NCBI RefSeq assembly: GCF_004114955.1
Contig: NZ_CP030053.1
Location: 868,001-932,000, forward strand
Length of the DNA stretch: 64,000 bases
Reading direction: 5' to 3'
Source of the DNA: Bradyrhizobium guangzhouense
GTDB taxonomy: Bacteria > Pseudomonadota > Alphaproteobacteria > Rhizobiales > Xanthobacteraceae
Under the pieces are notes generated by a model. The model saw only the letters and a list, made by a program, of their open reading frames with translations. It had not been told where the DNA came from and did not search any database. The stretch's first letter is position 1. Every line of letters starts with the position of its first letter. The translations under genes and the position numbers were made by a program. Positions 8,400 to 16,503 of this stretch are shown one piece after another.

Positions 8400-9032
8400 A
8401 TGAAGCTGCATGGCTATTTTCGCTCCAGCGCGGCCTATCGCGTCCGGATCGCGCTGAATCTCAAGGGCCTCGGTGCCGAGCACCTGCCGCATCACCTGCG
8501 CAAGGGCGAGCAATGCGCGCCCGCCTATCTCGCCATCAATCCGCAGGGCCTCGTACCTGCGTTGGAGAACGATACCGGCGCGGTACTGACCCAATCGGTC
8601 GCAATCATCGAATGGCTCGATGAGACGCATCCCAATCCGCCGCTGCTGCCGAAGGATGCGCTGCAGCGCGCCAAGGTGCGAGCGTTCGCGCTGGCGATCG
8701 CCTGCGACACCCATCCGGTGCAAAATTTGAAGGTGCTGGCGCGGTTGCGCGAGTTGGGCCTGGCGGAGGAGAAGGTCCAGGACTGGGCCGCCTGGGTCAA
8801 TCGCGAGGGGCTGTCGGCCTGCGAAGCGCTGATCAAGGACGAGCCGGGGCCATTTTGCTTTGGCGCGGTCCCGACGCTTGCCGATCTCTGCCTGGTGCCG
8901 CAGCTTGCCAACGCGCGCCGCTTCGGCGTCGATGTCTCTGCCTATCCGCGCCTGCTCAAGGCCGAGGCAGCCGCCAGGGGGCTGCCGGCCTTCGCCAACG
9001 CCGCACCGGAGAAGCAGCCCGATGCCGAGTAA
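8400..9032 (+). CDS. Maleylpyruvate/maleylacetoacetate isomerase (zeta-class GST)
   Basis: 210 aa. Glutathione-dependent cis-trans isomerase, cytoplasmic. The N-terminal thioredoxin-like domain has the zeta-class motif YFRSSAAYRVRIALNLK (catalytic serine S9/S10 region), then GLVPALEND and a helical C-terminal domain. In the gentisate pathway it converts maleylpyruvate to fumarylpyruvate, which fits its position divergent from gentisate dioxygenase. In tyrosine catabolism the same family acts on maleylacetoacetate. The ATG at 8400 starts exactly at the conserved MKLHGYFRSS. It overlaps the marR start by 11 bp. A fumarylpyruvate hydrolase is not present in this window. Confidence 0.88.
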   Translation: MKLHGYFRSSAAYRVRIALNLKGLGAEHLPHHLRKGEQCAPAYLAINPQGLVPALENDTGAVLTQSVAIIEWLDETHPNPPLLPKDALQRAKVRAFALAIACDTHPVQNLKVLARLRELGLAEEKVQDWAAWVNREGLSACEALIKDEPGPFCFGAVPTLADLCLVPQLANARRFGVDVSAYPRLLKAEAAARGLPAFANAAPEKQPDAE

Positions 9033-9534
9033 GCCTTCTCCTCCGATCACGATGGACGCGGTCTATGCCGCGCCGGGCTATCTGTTCCGACGCATGCAGC
9101 AGATCGCCGTCTCGATCTTCATGGAGGAGTGCAAGGCGTTCGACCTCACGCCGGTGCAATATGCGGCGCTGATCGCGATCCACACCCATCCCGGCATCGA
9201 TGCGACGCGGCTGTCGGCGGTGATCGCCTTCGACCGCTCCACGCTCGGCAGCGTGATCGAGCGTCTGCAAGCCAAGGACTTCGTCGAGCGCAAGCCGGCG
9301 CCGGAGGACAAGCGCATCAAGCTGCTCTATCTGACCAAGCCGGGCGCCGCGATCCTGCGCGAGATCACCCCCGCGGTCGAACGCGCCCAGGCGCGGATGC
9401 TGGAGCCGCTCAAGCCCACCGAGCGCAAGGCGCTGATGGGGCTGATGTCGCAGCTCGTCGATCTCAACAACGAGGCCTCGCGCGTGCCGCTCCGCGCCGA
9501 GGATGCGCTGGAGCATCTGGGCAAGGCGGGGTGA
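9022..9534 (+). CDS. MarR family transcriptional regulator
   Basis: 170 aa winged-helix repressor. The DNA-binding region runs about 60-120, with LSAVIAFDRSTLGSVIERLQ as recognition helix and the wing KPAPEDKRIKLLYLT. MarR proteins commonly sense aromatic acids or their CoA thioesters. It is co-transcribed with the GST isomerase (11-bp overlap). It lies between two minus-strand catabolic units whose promoters share an AGTATACT-centred element, so it is the best local candidate for their regulator. The start at 9022 is set by that overlap; the open frame extends further upstream inside the GST gene. Confidence 0.88.
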   Translation: MPSKPSPPITMDAVYAAPGYLFRRMQQIAVSIFMEECKAFDLTPVQYAALIAIHTHPGIDATRLSAVIAFDRSTLGSVIERLQAKDFVERKPAPEDKRIKLLYLTKPGAAILREITPAVERAQARMLEPLKPTERKALMGLMSQLVDLNNEASRVPLRAEDALEHLGKAG

Positions 9535-9542
9535 AATTCTCC

Positions 9543-9646
9543 GCCGTCATTCCGCGCGAAAGCGGGGAATCCAGTACGCGGCGGCCTCTCGGCTCAATCA
9601 CGACTGCCTCTGGAATACTGGATCGCCCGCTTTCGCGGGCGACGAC
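9543..9646. repeat. Dispersed ~100-bp intergenic repeat, copy 1
   Basis: Begins GCCGTCATTCCGCGCGAAAG and ends CCCGCTTTCGCGGGCGACGAC, with outer arms that pair. The reverse complement of 48689-48794 aligns with it over most of its length, sharing AATCCAGTACG, GGCCTCTC and TCTGGAATACTGGAT. It sits between convergent genes (marR and the CoA ligase) and may end both transcripts. Confidence 0.8.
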
Positions 9647-9672
9647 ACCGAGAGGTGGCGACGCGATCGGCC

Positions 9673-11286
9673 TCACATCCTGAGCAACGCCTGCCGATCG
9701 ATCTTCCCGGTGCCGGTCTTCGGCAGCTCGTCGATGAAGATCACCTCGCGCGGATATTTGTACGGGAGCAGCTTGCCCTTGACGTAATCCTGCAGGCGCC
9801 GCGTCGTTGCGCTCTGGTCGGTCGCGCGGTTGTTCATCACCACCACCGCCTTCAGCGTCATGCGGCGATCCGGCAGCTCGGCCGCGAACACGGCGCATTC
9901 GCGGATGTCGGGATGGTCGGCGAGGCACAACTCGACCTCGAGCGGGTAAACCCACTGGCCGGAGATCTTGATGAGATCATCGGCGCGGCCGCGGAAGAAG
10001 TGGAAGCCGTCGCTGTCGCGGACGAAGCGATCGCCGGTGTAGATCCAGCCACCCTCCCGGATGGTCTCGGCGGATTTGTCCGGCCTGTTCCAGTACAGCG
10101 GCGTGTTGGAATCGCCGCGCACCCACAAGATGCCCTCCTCGTTGTCGCCGACGTCGCGCCCCTCCTTGTCGCGCAACGCTACCTCGTAGCCGGGGACGCG
10201 CAAGCCGGCCGCGCCGAGCTTTTTCCGTGAGGGGTGGTTGGAGAGATAGATGTGCAGCGCCTCGGTCGAGCCGAGACCTTCCACGATTTCGAGCCCGGTG
10301 AGAGACTTCCAGCCGTTGAAAACTTCGGCCGAGAGCACTTCCGCGGCCGAGAGCGACATGCGCAGGGACGAGAAATCTGTCCCGGCTGCGCCCTCGGCCT
10401 TGGTCAGCGAGGTGAAGAGCGTCGGCAGGCCGAAGAAGACGGTCGGCTTGTACTGCTCGATCGCCGCAAAGATCGTCGCCGGTCTCGGCTGGCCCGGCAG
10501 CAGCAGGGTCACGGCGCCTGAAGAGAACGGGAAAGTGACGGAATTGCCAAAGCCATAGGCGAAGAAGATCTTCGGCACCGAGAAGCAGATGTCGTCAGGC
10601 GTCAGCTTCAGGATGTTTTGCGCGAAGGCGCGCTCGCTATAGGCCATGTCGTGCTGAAGATGCACGATGCCCTTGGGCCGGCCGGTGGAGCCGGAGGAGT
10701 ACATCCAGAACGCCATCTCGTTGCGATGGGTCCGGGCTTCCGCCAGCTCCGGCGGATGTTGCAACAGCCAATCCGCAGCTTCCATCGTCTGCGGCGCAGC
10801 GTGATCACCGACCGCGCCATTGACGACGATCAGCGTACGCAGCTTCGTGTCCTTGCAGGCCTCGGCATTGAAGCGTGCGCAGAACTCGGCGTCAGCCACC
10901 GCGACAGCCGCGCCGGAATCGGCGAGATAGAATTGCAGGAGGTCCGGCGGCGTCAGCGTGTTGATCAGCAGCGGCACAAAGCCGGCGCGCACGGCGCCGA
11001 AAAAGGCGGCCGGATAGGCCGGCGTATCCTCCAGGAATAGCAGCACGCGATCGCCGCGCGTCAGGCCGAGCGAGGCAAAGCCGTTGCCCCAACGGCAAGC
11101 CTCCGCGCAAAGCTCGGCATAGGTCCGCGCGCCCGCCGGGCCAATCAGCGCGAGCTTGTCACCGCGGCCCTTGGCGAGATTGTCGAACAGCACGCGGCTG
11201 GCATTGTATTGTTGCGGAACGGCGAAGCCGATCTCGCGGGCGCCTGCGCTGTCCGCGGGCACCTGGTCGTGGATCGCGTTGGTCAT
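9673..11286 (-). CDS. Aromatic acid-CoA ligase (benzoate-CoA ligase family)
   Basis: 537 aa adenylate-forming enzyme that activates an aromatic acid as its CoA thioester using ATP. The AMP-binding motif YSSGSTGRPKGIVH is at 196-209, the YTGDRF motif lies in the C-terminal third, and the catalytic lysine is K528 in PKTGTGKIDR. It overlaps the FAD hydroxylase gene by 4 bp (ATGA), so the two are translated together. The paired hydroxylase and nearby gentisate dioxygenase suggest the substrate is salicylate or 3-hydroxybenzoate. The family also includes benzoate and 4-hydroxybenzoate ligases, so the exact acid is inferred from context only. Confidence 0.88.
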   Translation of the reverse strand: MTNAIHDQVPADSAGAREIGFAVPQQYNASRVLFDNLAKGRGDKLALIGPAGARTYAELCAEACRWGNGFASLGLTRGDRVLLFLEDTPAYPAAFFGAVRAGFVPLLINTLTPPDLLQFYLADSGAAVAVADAEFCARFNAEACKDTKLRTLIVVNGAVGDHAAPQTMEAADWLLQHPPELAEARTHRNEMAFWMYSSGSTGRPKGIVHLQHDMAYSERAFAQNILKLTPDDICFSVPKIFFAYGFGNSVTFPFSSGAVTLLLPGQPRPATIFAAIEQYKPTVFFGLPTLFTSLTKAEGAAGTDFSSLRMSLSAAEVLSAEVFNGWKSLTGLEIVEGLGSTEALHIYLSNHPSRKKLGAAGLRVPGYEVALRDKEGRDVGDNEEGILWVRGDSNTPLYWNRPDKSAETIREGGWIYTGDRFVRDSDGFHFFRGRADDLIKISGQWVYPLEVELCLADHPDIRECAVFAAELPDRRMTLKAVVVMNNRATDQSATTRRLQDYVKGKLLPYKYPREVIFIDELPKTGTGKIDRQALLRM

Positions 11287-12437
11287 GCCGTCGCCTCGTC
11301 CGCCGCGTCTCCGGCGCTCTTCTCGGCCTCGTAGCGGGCCATGAAGGCCGGCGACATCGCGCGCAGTCGCGAATCGTCGATGCGGCCGGAGCGCGTGATG
11401 TAGCTATAGGCGAAGTCCATCAGGCCGAGCTGCATGTGCTGGGCAAAATGCTCGTACCAGAACGCCGAGGTGCGCGCGGCATTGACGAGCTTCTGCACCA
11501 CGGGTTTTCGCGCAGCCTGGTAGCGATGCAGCGCGGTCGACAGATGCGCGTCCGATTCCAGCGCCTTGACCAGCGCGATGGCGTCCTCGATCGCGAGCCG
11601 CGTGCCCGAGCCGATCGAGAAATGCGCCGAGTGCAGCGCGTCCCCAATCAGCACCATGTTCTTGAACGACCAGTGCTCGTTCCAGACCCAGGGGAAATTG
11701 CGCCACACCGATTTGTTGGAGACCAGGCAGTGGCCGCCGAGCGTGTCGGCAAACACCTCCTCGCAGACGCCCTTGGACTGCTCGACGTCCTTATAGGCGA
11801 AGCCGTAGGCTTGCCAGGTCGCGTGATCGCACTCGACCAGGAAGGTGCTCATATTAGGCGAATAGCGGTAATGGTGCGCGTTGAAAGCGCCGCGGTCGGT
11901 CTTCACGAAGGTCTGCGACAGCGTGTCGAAGCGCTTCGAGGTGCCGTACCAGACGAACTTGTTGGAGGAGTAGGACAGCGACGTGCCGAAATCGCCCTCA
12001 TAGGCGCGGCGCACCAGCGAATTCAGGCCATCGGCCGCGACGATCAGATCGTAACCGCTCAGCTGGTCGATCGCCTGGATCTGGGTGTCGAAGCGCGGGG
12101 TAACGCCGGCATCGAGCGCACGTTGCTGCAGGAATTGCAGGAGCTCCAGCCGGCCAATCGAGGAGAAGCCGACGCCGTCGATGGCGACGCTGTCGCCGCT
12201 ATGGTTCAGCGTGATGTTCTCCCAGCTCTCCATATGCGGCGCGATCGCATCGACCGTTTCGGGGTCGTCGGCGCGCAAGAATTCGAGGGCCTGGTCGGAG
12301 AACACGACGCCAAAGCCCCAGGTCGCGTCGGCCGGGTTCTGTTCGAACAGGTCGACTTGATCCTCGGGGTGACGCTTCTTCCAGAGATAGGCGAAGTAGA
12401 GCCCGCCGGGCCCCCCGCCAATCACGGCGATCCGCAA
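11283..12437 (-). CDS. FAD-dependent aryl-CoA hydroxylase (salicylyl-CoA 5-hydroxylase / 3-hydroxybenzoyl-CoA 6-hydroxylase-like)
   Basis: 384 aa group A flavoprotein monooxygenase. The FAD Rossmann motif GGGPGG is at 7-12; the second FAD motif LIGDALHSAHFSIGSG lies in the C-terminal half. Early residues such as DATWGFGVVFSD resemble the N-terminal oxygenase part of salicylyl-CoA 5-hydroxylases and 2-aminobenzoyl-CoA monooxygenases. Here the protein stops after that domain and lacks the C-terminal old-yellow-enzyme-like reductase of the longer bifunctional forms. It is first in an operon with the CoA ligase, and its promoter carries the shared AGTATACT element. The likely product is gentisyl-CoA; no dedicated thioesterase gene is adjacent. 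Confidence 0.82.
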   Translation of the reverse strand: MRIAVIGGGPGGLYFAYLWKKRHPEDQVDLFEQNPADATWGFGVVFSDQALEFLRADDPETVDAIAPHMESWENITLNHSGDSVAIDGVGFSSIGRLELLQFLQQRALDAGVTPRFDTQIQAIDQLSGYDLIVAADGLNSLVRRAYEGDFGTSLSYSSNKFVWYGTSKRFDTLSQTFVKTDRGAFNAHHYRYSPNMSTFLVECDHATWQAYGFAYKDVEQSKGVCEEVFADTLGGHCLVSNKSVWRNFPWVWNEHWSFKNMVLIGDALHSAHFSIGSGTRLAIEDAIALVKALESDAHLSTALHRYQAARKPVVQKLVNAARTSAFWYEHFAQHMQLGLMDFAYSYITRSGRIDDSRLRAMSPAFMARYEAEKSAGDAADEATA

Positions 12438-12452
12438 ATCCTGCCTCCCTAA

Positions 12453-12477
12453 TTGACAGTATACTCACTATCTCAGG
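12453..12477 (-). promoter_or_regulatory. Promoter/operator of hydroxylase-ligase operon (candidate MarR site)
   Basis: Reads TTGACAGTATACT, then CACTATCTCAGG on the plus strand. The first 13 bases are identical to the element at 8280, and AC and TCT further on also match. On the minus strand TATACT gives the -10 box. A good -35 is not seen (TTAGTC at 17 bp). It is 16 bp upstream of the hydroxylase start codon and in the same orientation relative to its gene as the other copy. Confidence 0.6.
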
Positions 12478-12627
12478 GTAGACTAATGGGCTCCGGTCTC
12501 CCACGCCAGCGGATTTTTTGGCAAGGCGAGGTGCGCCGCAGCACGGCCATGGGCACCCGCGTCGCGCGTGCCCAAATCCGTCAATTGCGAATCATAGCCA
12601 AACCGCGCCGGATTGACCACCCGGGCG

Positions 12628-12843
12628 TCAGACGCAGCGCTTCACGTAGACCCCGTTCACCAGCACTCTCGTACAGCGAACCACCGGAACCGGGTGGCGA
12701 ACCACGACCGCACCGTTCGGTCCGGCGCAGCCGGCGCGGTAGACGCCGCGCGCGCACACCACCGCGTTGGCGTCGGAGGACACGAACGTCATCGTCGCCG
12801 CGAAGGCGACCAACGCGGCTGCAATCAGCAGAAATGCACGCAT
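12628..12843 (-). CDS. Small exported protein of unknown function
   Basis: 71 aa. A clear signal peptide (MRAFLLIAAALVAFAATMTF, cleavage probably near DANA) is followed by about 42 residues containing four cysteines (VCARGVYRAGC, VRCTRVLVNG and a C-terminal RC pair). The ATG at 12843 is preceded by GGGAGA. Two disulfides are possible. Similar short secreted proteins ending in a cysteine-containing GVY...C segment are frequent in Bradyrhizobium-type genomes, with no known role. It is transcribed separately from its neighbours. Confidence 0.75.
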   Translation of the reverse strand: MRAFLLIAAALVAFAATMTFVSSDANAVVCARGVYRAGCAGPNGAVVVRHPVPVVRCTRVLVNGVYVKRCV

Positions 12844-12960
12844 GTGGGTTCTCCCGGTCTTGTCGTGATTGAAATCTGATATCGGCAAGGATTGGTCGCG
12901 AGAGGCGCGCGGAAATTTACGCGCGCCGCCCAAGATCGATGACGCCGCGAGCCGCGCCGC

Positions 12961-13827
12961 TTATCGCGCAGCGAATGGTGCAAGCACCTCCTTGCAGGCC
13001 GGCGACAGCGACGCCGCATTGCTGGCGATGCATTGCACGATGCGGCCGCCACCCGGCGCGACGCCGGCACAGAGCGAACGGATGTCCGCGCCGCATGCCG
13101 AGCGCACGATGAACAGCTCTTCGCGCGGCCGCAGCGGGCGCAGAACGATCACGGCGGGCGCGGCCGCCGGTGCTGCTCCGGCAGCGGGAGCGGCGCCGGT
13201 TGCCGGCGCTGACGTCGCCGCTGCGCCGCCGCCACCGGCCGCAGCGGTCACCGCCTTCGCGCAAGCCGCCGAAACCTTGGCCTTGTTCTTCTCGAGGCAT
13301 TCCAGCGCGGGAGCGCCGCCCGGCGGCACGCTGGCGCAAACCTTGGGATAGTCGGCGCGGCATGCGCTCTTGACCGCAGCGACCTGGGCGCTGCCGGGTT
13401 GCTTGGCTGCGGCAGCCTTCGGTGCAGCTTCGGCGGCCGGCTTCGCCGCGGGTTGAGGCGCCGGCGCAGCTTCGGTCTTTGCTGGTTCAGGCTTGGCAGG
13501 CTCAGACTTGGCAGGCTCGGATTTGGCAGGCTCGGATTTGGCGGGCTCAGCTTCAGTCTTGGGTGCCGCCGCCGGCTCCACGGCGCGAACAGCCGTCTGG
13601 CATCCCGCCGACAGGCTCGACATATGACCCTGCAAACATTGATACGCTTCGACGCCGCCAGGCGTCACGCTCGCGCAATGCGTCATGAAGTCCGAGCGGC
13701 ATGCGGAACGAATGGCGCTCTTCTGCGCTTCGGTCGGCGCCTGCGCGAATGCGCTTGTTGCGGTTGCGAAGAGTGCTGCGGCGAGCAACGCGTGACGCGT
13801 CGATGCATGTTTCAACGTGTTGAACAT
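12961..13827 (-). CDS. Exported protein with three cysteine-rich repeats
   Basis: 288 aa. Signal peptide to about residue 28 (SAFA/Q). Three repeats of the GLG1-type cysteine-rich repeat have cysteines at 43/51/64/76, 156/164/177/189 and 245/253/266/278. The spacing C-x7-C-x12-C-x11-C is identical each time, with a conserved PGG in the middle of each. Repeats 1 and 2 are joined by a Pro/Ala/Lys/Glu linker containing tandem KSEPA units (about 95-115); repeats 2 and 3 by an Ala/Pro/Gly linker. Such linkers suit a protein spanning the periplasm or cell wall. Function unknown. It stands alone between divergent and same-strand neighbours. Confidence 0.85.
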   Translation of the reverse strand: MFNTLKHASTRHALLAAALFATATSAFAQAPTEAQKSAIRSACRSDFMTHCASVTPGGVEAYQCLQGHMSSLSAGCQTAVRAVEPAAAPKTEAEPAKSEPAKSEPAKSEPAKPEPAKTEAAPAPQPAAKPAAEAAPKAAAAKQPGSAQVAAVKSACRADYPKVCASVPPGGAPALECLEKNKAKVSAACAKAVTAAAGGGGAAATSAPATGAAPAAGAAPAAAPAVIVLRPLRPREELFIVRSACGADIRSLCAGVAPGGGRIVQCIASNAASLSPACKEVLAPFAAR

Positions 13828-13982
13828 TTGAGTGAATTCCTGCCCTGTCGGTGACGCCGACGATTTTCTAAATGTAATGCAAATGCAATCGTCGCGAGTG
13901 ATGCCTCGCGAGCGGTATCTTGGCCGCTTTGGCCACTACCGCAAGTAGATAATGCCCGCGGAATTGCGACGTAACTACGTCA

Positions 13983-14984
13983 TCAGAGCTTGACCATGCG
14001 CTTGCCGCGGTTCTCGCCGGCGAGCAGTCCGATCAGCGCCTTCGGCGTGTTCTGCAATCCGTCGATGATGTCTTCCTGCACCTTCAGCCTGCCGGATTTC
14101 ACCCAGGCCTGGAGATCTGCGAGCGCGCGCTGGCTCTCCTTCATGTAGTCCATCACGATGAAGCCCTGCATCACAAGACGCTTCACCACGATCAGGCCGG
14201 GCACGCCGCGCGGGCCGTGTGCCGACGGCGCACCGTCATATTGCGAGATCGCGCCGCAGCAGGCGATGCGGCCGTAATTGTTCATCTGCGGCAGGCAGGC
14301 TTCCAGAATGTCGCCGCCGACATTGTCGAAATAGACGTCGATGCCTTTGGGAGCTGCCGCGCGCAGCGCCTTGAACACCGCGCCGTCCTTGTAGTCGACG
14401 GCGGCATCGAAGCCGAGCTCTGACGTCAGCCATCGGCACTTGTCGGCGCCGCCGGCGATGCCGACGACGCGGCATCCCTTGATCTTGGCGATCTGTCCGA
14501 CGATCGAGCCGACCGAGCCCGCGGCCGCGGAGACCACGACCGTCTCGCCCTCCCTGGGCTTGCCGACCTCGAGCAGTCCGAAATAGGCGGTGAGGCCGGC
14601 AATGCCGAACACGCTGAGCAGATGCGTCATCGGCTCGAGCTTCGGCATTTTCGTCAATTGCCTTGCAGGCACTGCTGCAAACTCCTGCCATCCGGTGTCG
14701 CCGAACACGATGTCGCCGGGCGCAAGCTCGGGCGCTTTCGAACTGACCACCTCGGCGATGCCGCCGCCGGCCATCACGCTGTTGGCTTCGACCGCCGAAC
14801 GATAAGTCGCGCCATGCATCCAGGCGCGGTTGGCGGCGTCGAGCGAGATGTAACGCACGCGCAGCAGGGCCTCGCCGTCCTTTGGTTCCGGCACTGTGCC
14901 ATCGACCATCTTGAAGTGCTCGGGGCCGAGCTTTCCGCTCGGCTTTTCCACCAGAAGAATTTGGCGATTGACGCTTCCGGTCAT
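13983..14984 (-). CDS. NADP-dependent medium-chain oxidoreductase (CurA/leukotriene B4 reductase-like)
   Basis: 333 aa zinc-independent member of the MDR superfamily, probably reducing an alpha,beta-unsaturated ketone or aldehyde with NADPH. The nucleotide motif VVSAAAGSVGSIVGQIAK is near residue 155, preceded by the GLTAYFGLLEVG segment typical of this subfamily. The zinc-ligand cysteines of alcohol dehydrogenases are absent. It is monocistronic and divergent from the symporter gene at 15196. The physiological substrate is unknown. Confidence 0.88.
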   Translation of the reverse strand: MTGSVNRQILLVEKPSGKLGPEHFKMVDGTVPEPKDGEALLRVRYISLDAANRAWMHGATYRSAVEANSVMAGGGIAEVVSSKAPELAPGDIVFGDTGWQEFAAVPARQLTKMPKLEPMTHLLSVFGIAGLTAYFGLLEVGKPREGETVVVSAAAGSVGSIVGQIAKIKGCRVVGIAGGADKCRWLTSELGFDAAVDYKDGAVFKALRAAAPKGIDVYFDNVGGDILEACLPQMNNYGRIACCGAISQYDGAPSAHGPRGVPGLIVVKRLVMQGFIVMDYMKESQRALADLQAWVKSGRLKVQEDIIDGLQNTPKALIGLLAGENRGKRMVKL

Positions 14985-15195
14985 GGCGTTCCCTCTCTGA
15001 TTGTTTGATGTTTATTGAAGCACTTGCCGCAAACAAAACGTGCAAGCCGCATTCGTTGTGCGCTGCATGAAGGCTAGATCGCCGCGTGCAGTTTCGCAAC
15101 GGGAACATCCGGCTCGAGCGACCGCACGCAAAGCGTGTTGCGTCGCTGTCATATCTGCGACATCATCAAGCGGCCGGTTGTGTGGGGGTCTTTCA

Positions 15196-16491
15196 ATGTC
15201 GAACAGGTTTACACAATACATTCTGGCCGCGATGGTGCTCGGCATCGTCATGGGCTCCGCGATCTACAATTTCCTGCCCGACACGCGGGGCGACTGGGCC
15301 TCCTCCATCAACCTCGTCGCCGTGATCTTCCTGCGCCTGATCAAGATGATCATCGCGCCGCTGGTGTTCGCGACCCTGGTCGGCGGCATCGCCCACATGG
15401 GGTCGGGCTCGAAGCTCGGGCGCATCTTCGCCAAGACCATGGGCTGGTTCATCAGCGCGTCCTTCGTCTCGCTGATGCTCGGCCTCGTGATGGTCAATCT
15501 GCTTCAGCCCGGCTCGAATTTCCCCGGCACGCTGCCAGACAAGGCGCAGTCGACCGGCCTGCCGGTCTCGGCCTTCTCGATCGAGAAGTTCCTGACCCAT
15601 CTGATCCCGACCTCGATTGCGGACGCGATGGCGCAGAACGAGATCCTCCAGATCGTGATTTTCGCCGTGTTCTTCTCGGTGGCGATGGGCGCATTGCCGG
15701 AGCGATCCAAGCAGATCCTGTCGCTGATCGACGATCTCGGCCACATCATGCTGAAGGTGACGAGCTATGTGATGATGTTCGCGCCGTTCGCGGTCTGGGC
15801 GGCCATCACCGCCACCGTTGCCAAGAACGGCCTGCTGGTGCTCTGGAAGCTCATCGTGTTCATGGGCGGCTTCTATCTCTCGCTGTTCATCCTCTGGGGC
15901 ATCCTGGTGATGGTCGGCTTCATCGTCATCGGGCCGCGCTACAGCCATCTGCTGCGGCTGATCCGCGAGCCCTTGATGATCGCGTTCTCCACCGCGAGCT
16001 CGGAAGCGGCCTACCCGAAGACGCTCGAAGGGCTCAACCGCTTCGGCGCTTCGTCACGGATATCGAGCTTCGTGCTGCCGCTCGGCTATTCCTTCAACCT
16101 CGACGGCACGATGATGTACTGCACTTTCGCGAGCATCTTCATCGCGCAGAGCTACCACATCGACATGCCGCTCGGCACGCAGCTCGCGATGCTGGCGACG
16201 TTGATGATCACCTCGAAGGGCGTCGCCGGCGTGCCGCGCGCCTCCCTCGTCGTGATCGCCTCGACGCTGTCGCAGTTCAACATTCCCGAGGCGGGCCTGC
16301 TCATGATCATGGGCATCGACACTTTCCTCGACATGGGCCGCAGCGCCACCAACGTGATCGGCAACACGCTGGCGACCTCGGTCGTGGCGAAGTGGGAAGG
16401 CGAGCTCGGGCCCGAGCATGCGATGGGGCCGGGCGACGTCGTGCCCGAGGACATGGTGCCGGGCGAAGTGCCCGCGATGGCCGGTCATTGA
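15196..16491 (+). CDS. Acidic amino acid/dicarboxylate:cation symporter (DAACS family)
   Basis: 431 aa polytopic inner-membrane secondary transporter. HP1 region STASSEAAYP (265-274), TM7 motif NLDGT (301-305), HP2 from about 338, and TM8 DMGRSATNVIGN (379-390). In GltPh numbering D394 and R397, which bind the substrate amino and side-chain carboxyl groups, correspond to D379 and R382. Both are kept, so aspartate or glutamate is more likely than a plain C4-dicarboxylate. N390 replaces the sodium ligand D405, which suggests altered ion coupling. The ATG at 15196 is directly before the first helix; the open upstream frame is not membrane-like. The binding-protein gene follows after 12 bp. Confidence 0.9.
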   Translation: MSNRFTQYILAAMVLGIVMGSAIYNFLPDTRGDWASSINLVAVIFLRLIKMIIAPLVFATLVGGIAHMGSGSKLGRIFAKTMGWFISASFVSLMLGLVMVNLLQPGSNFPGTLPDKAQSTGLPVSAFSIEKFLTHLIPTSIADAMAQNEILQIVIFAVFFSVAMGALPERSKQILSLIDDLGHIMLKVTSYVMMFAPFAVWAAITATVAKNGLLVLWKLIVFMGGFYLSLFILWGILVMVGFIVIGPRYSHLLRLIREPLMIAFSTASSEAAYPKTLEGLNRFGASSRISSFVLPLGYSFNLDGTMMYCTFASIFIAQSYHIDMPLGTQLAMLATLMITSKGVAGVPRASLVVIASTLSQFNIPEAGLLMIMGIDTFLDMGRSATNVIGNTLATSVVAKWEGELGPEHAMGPGDVVPEDMVPGEVPAMAGH

Positions 16492-16503
16492 CGGGAGTGC
16501 GTC

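Noticed and set aside
13490-13555. Microsatellite or slippage artefact in the KSEPA repeat region
   Set aside because: The frame is maintained through the repeat and the third cysteine repeat downstream is intact, so it reads as a genuine linker.
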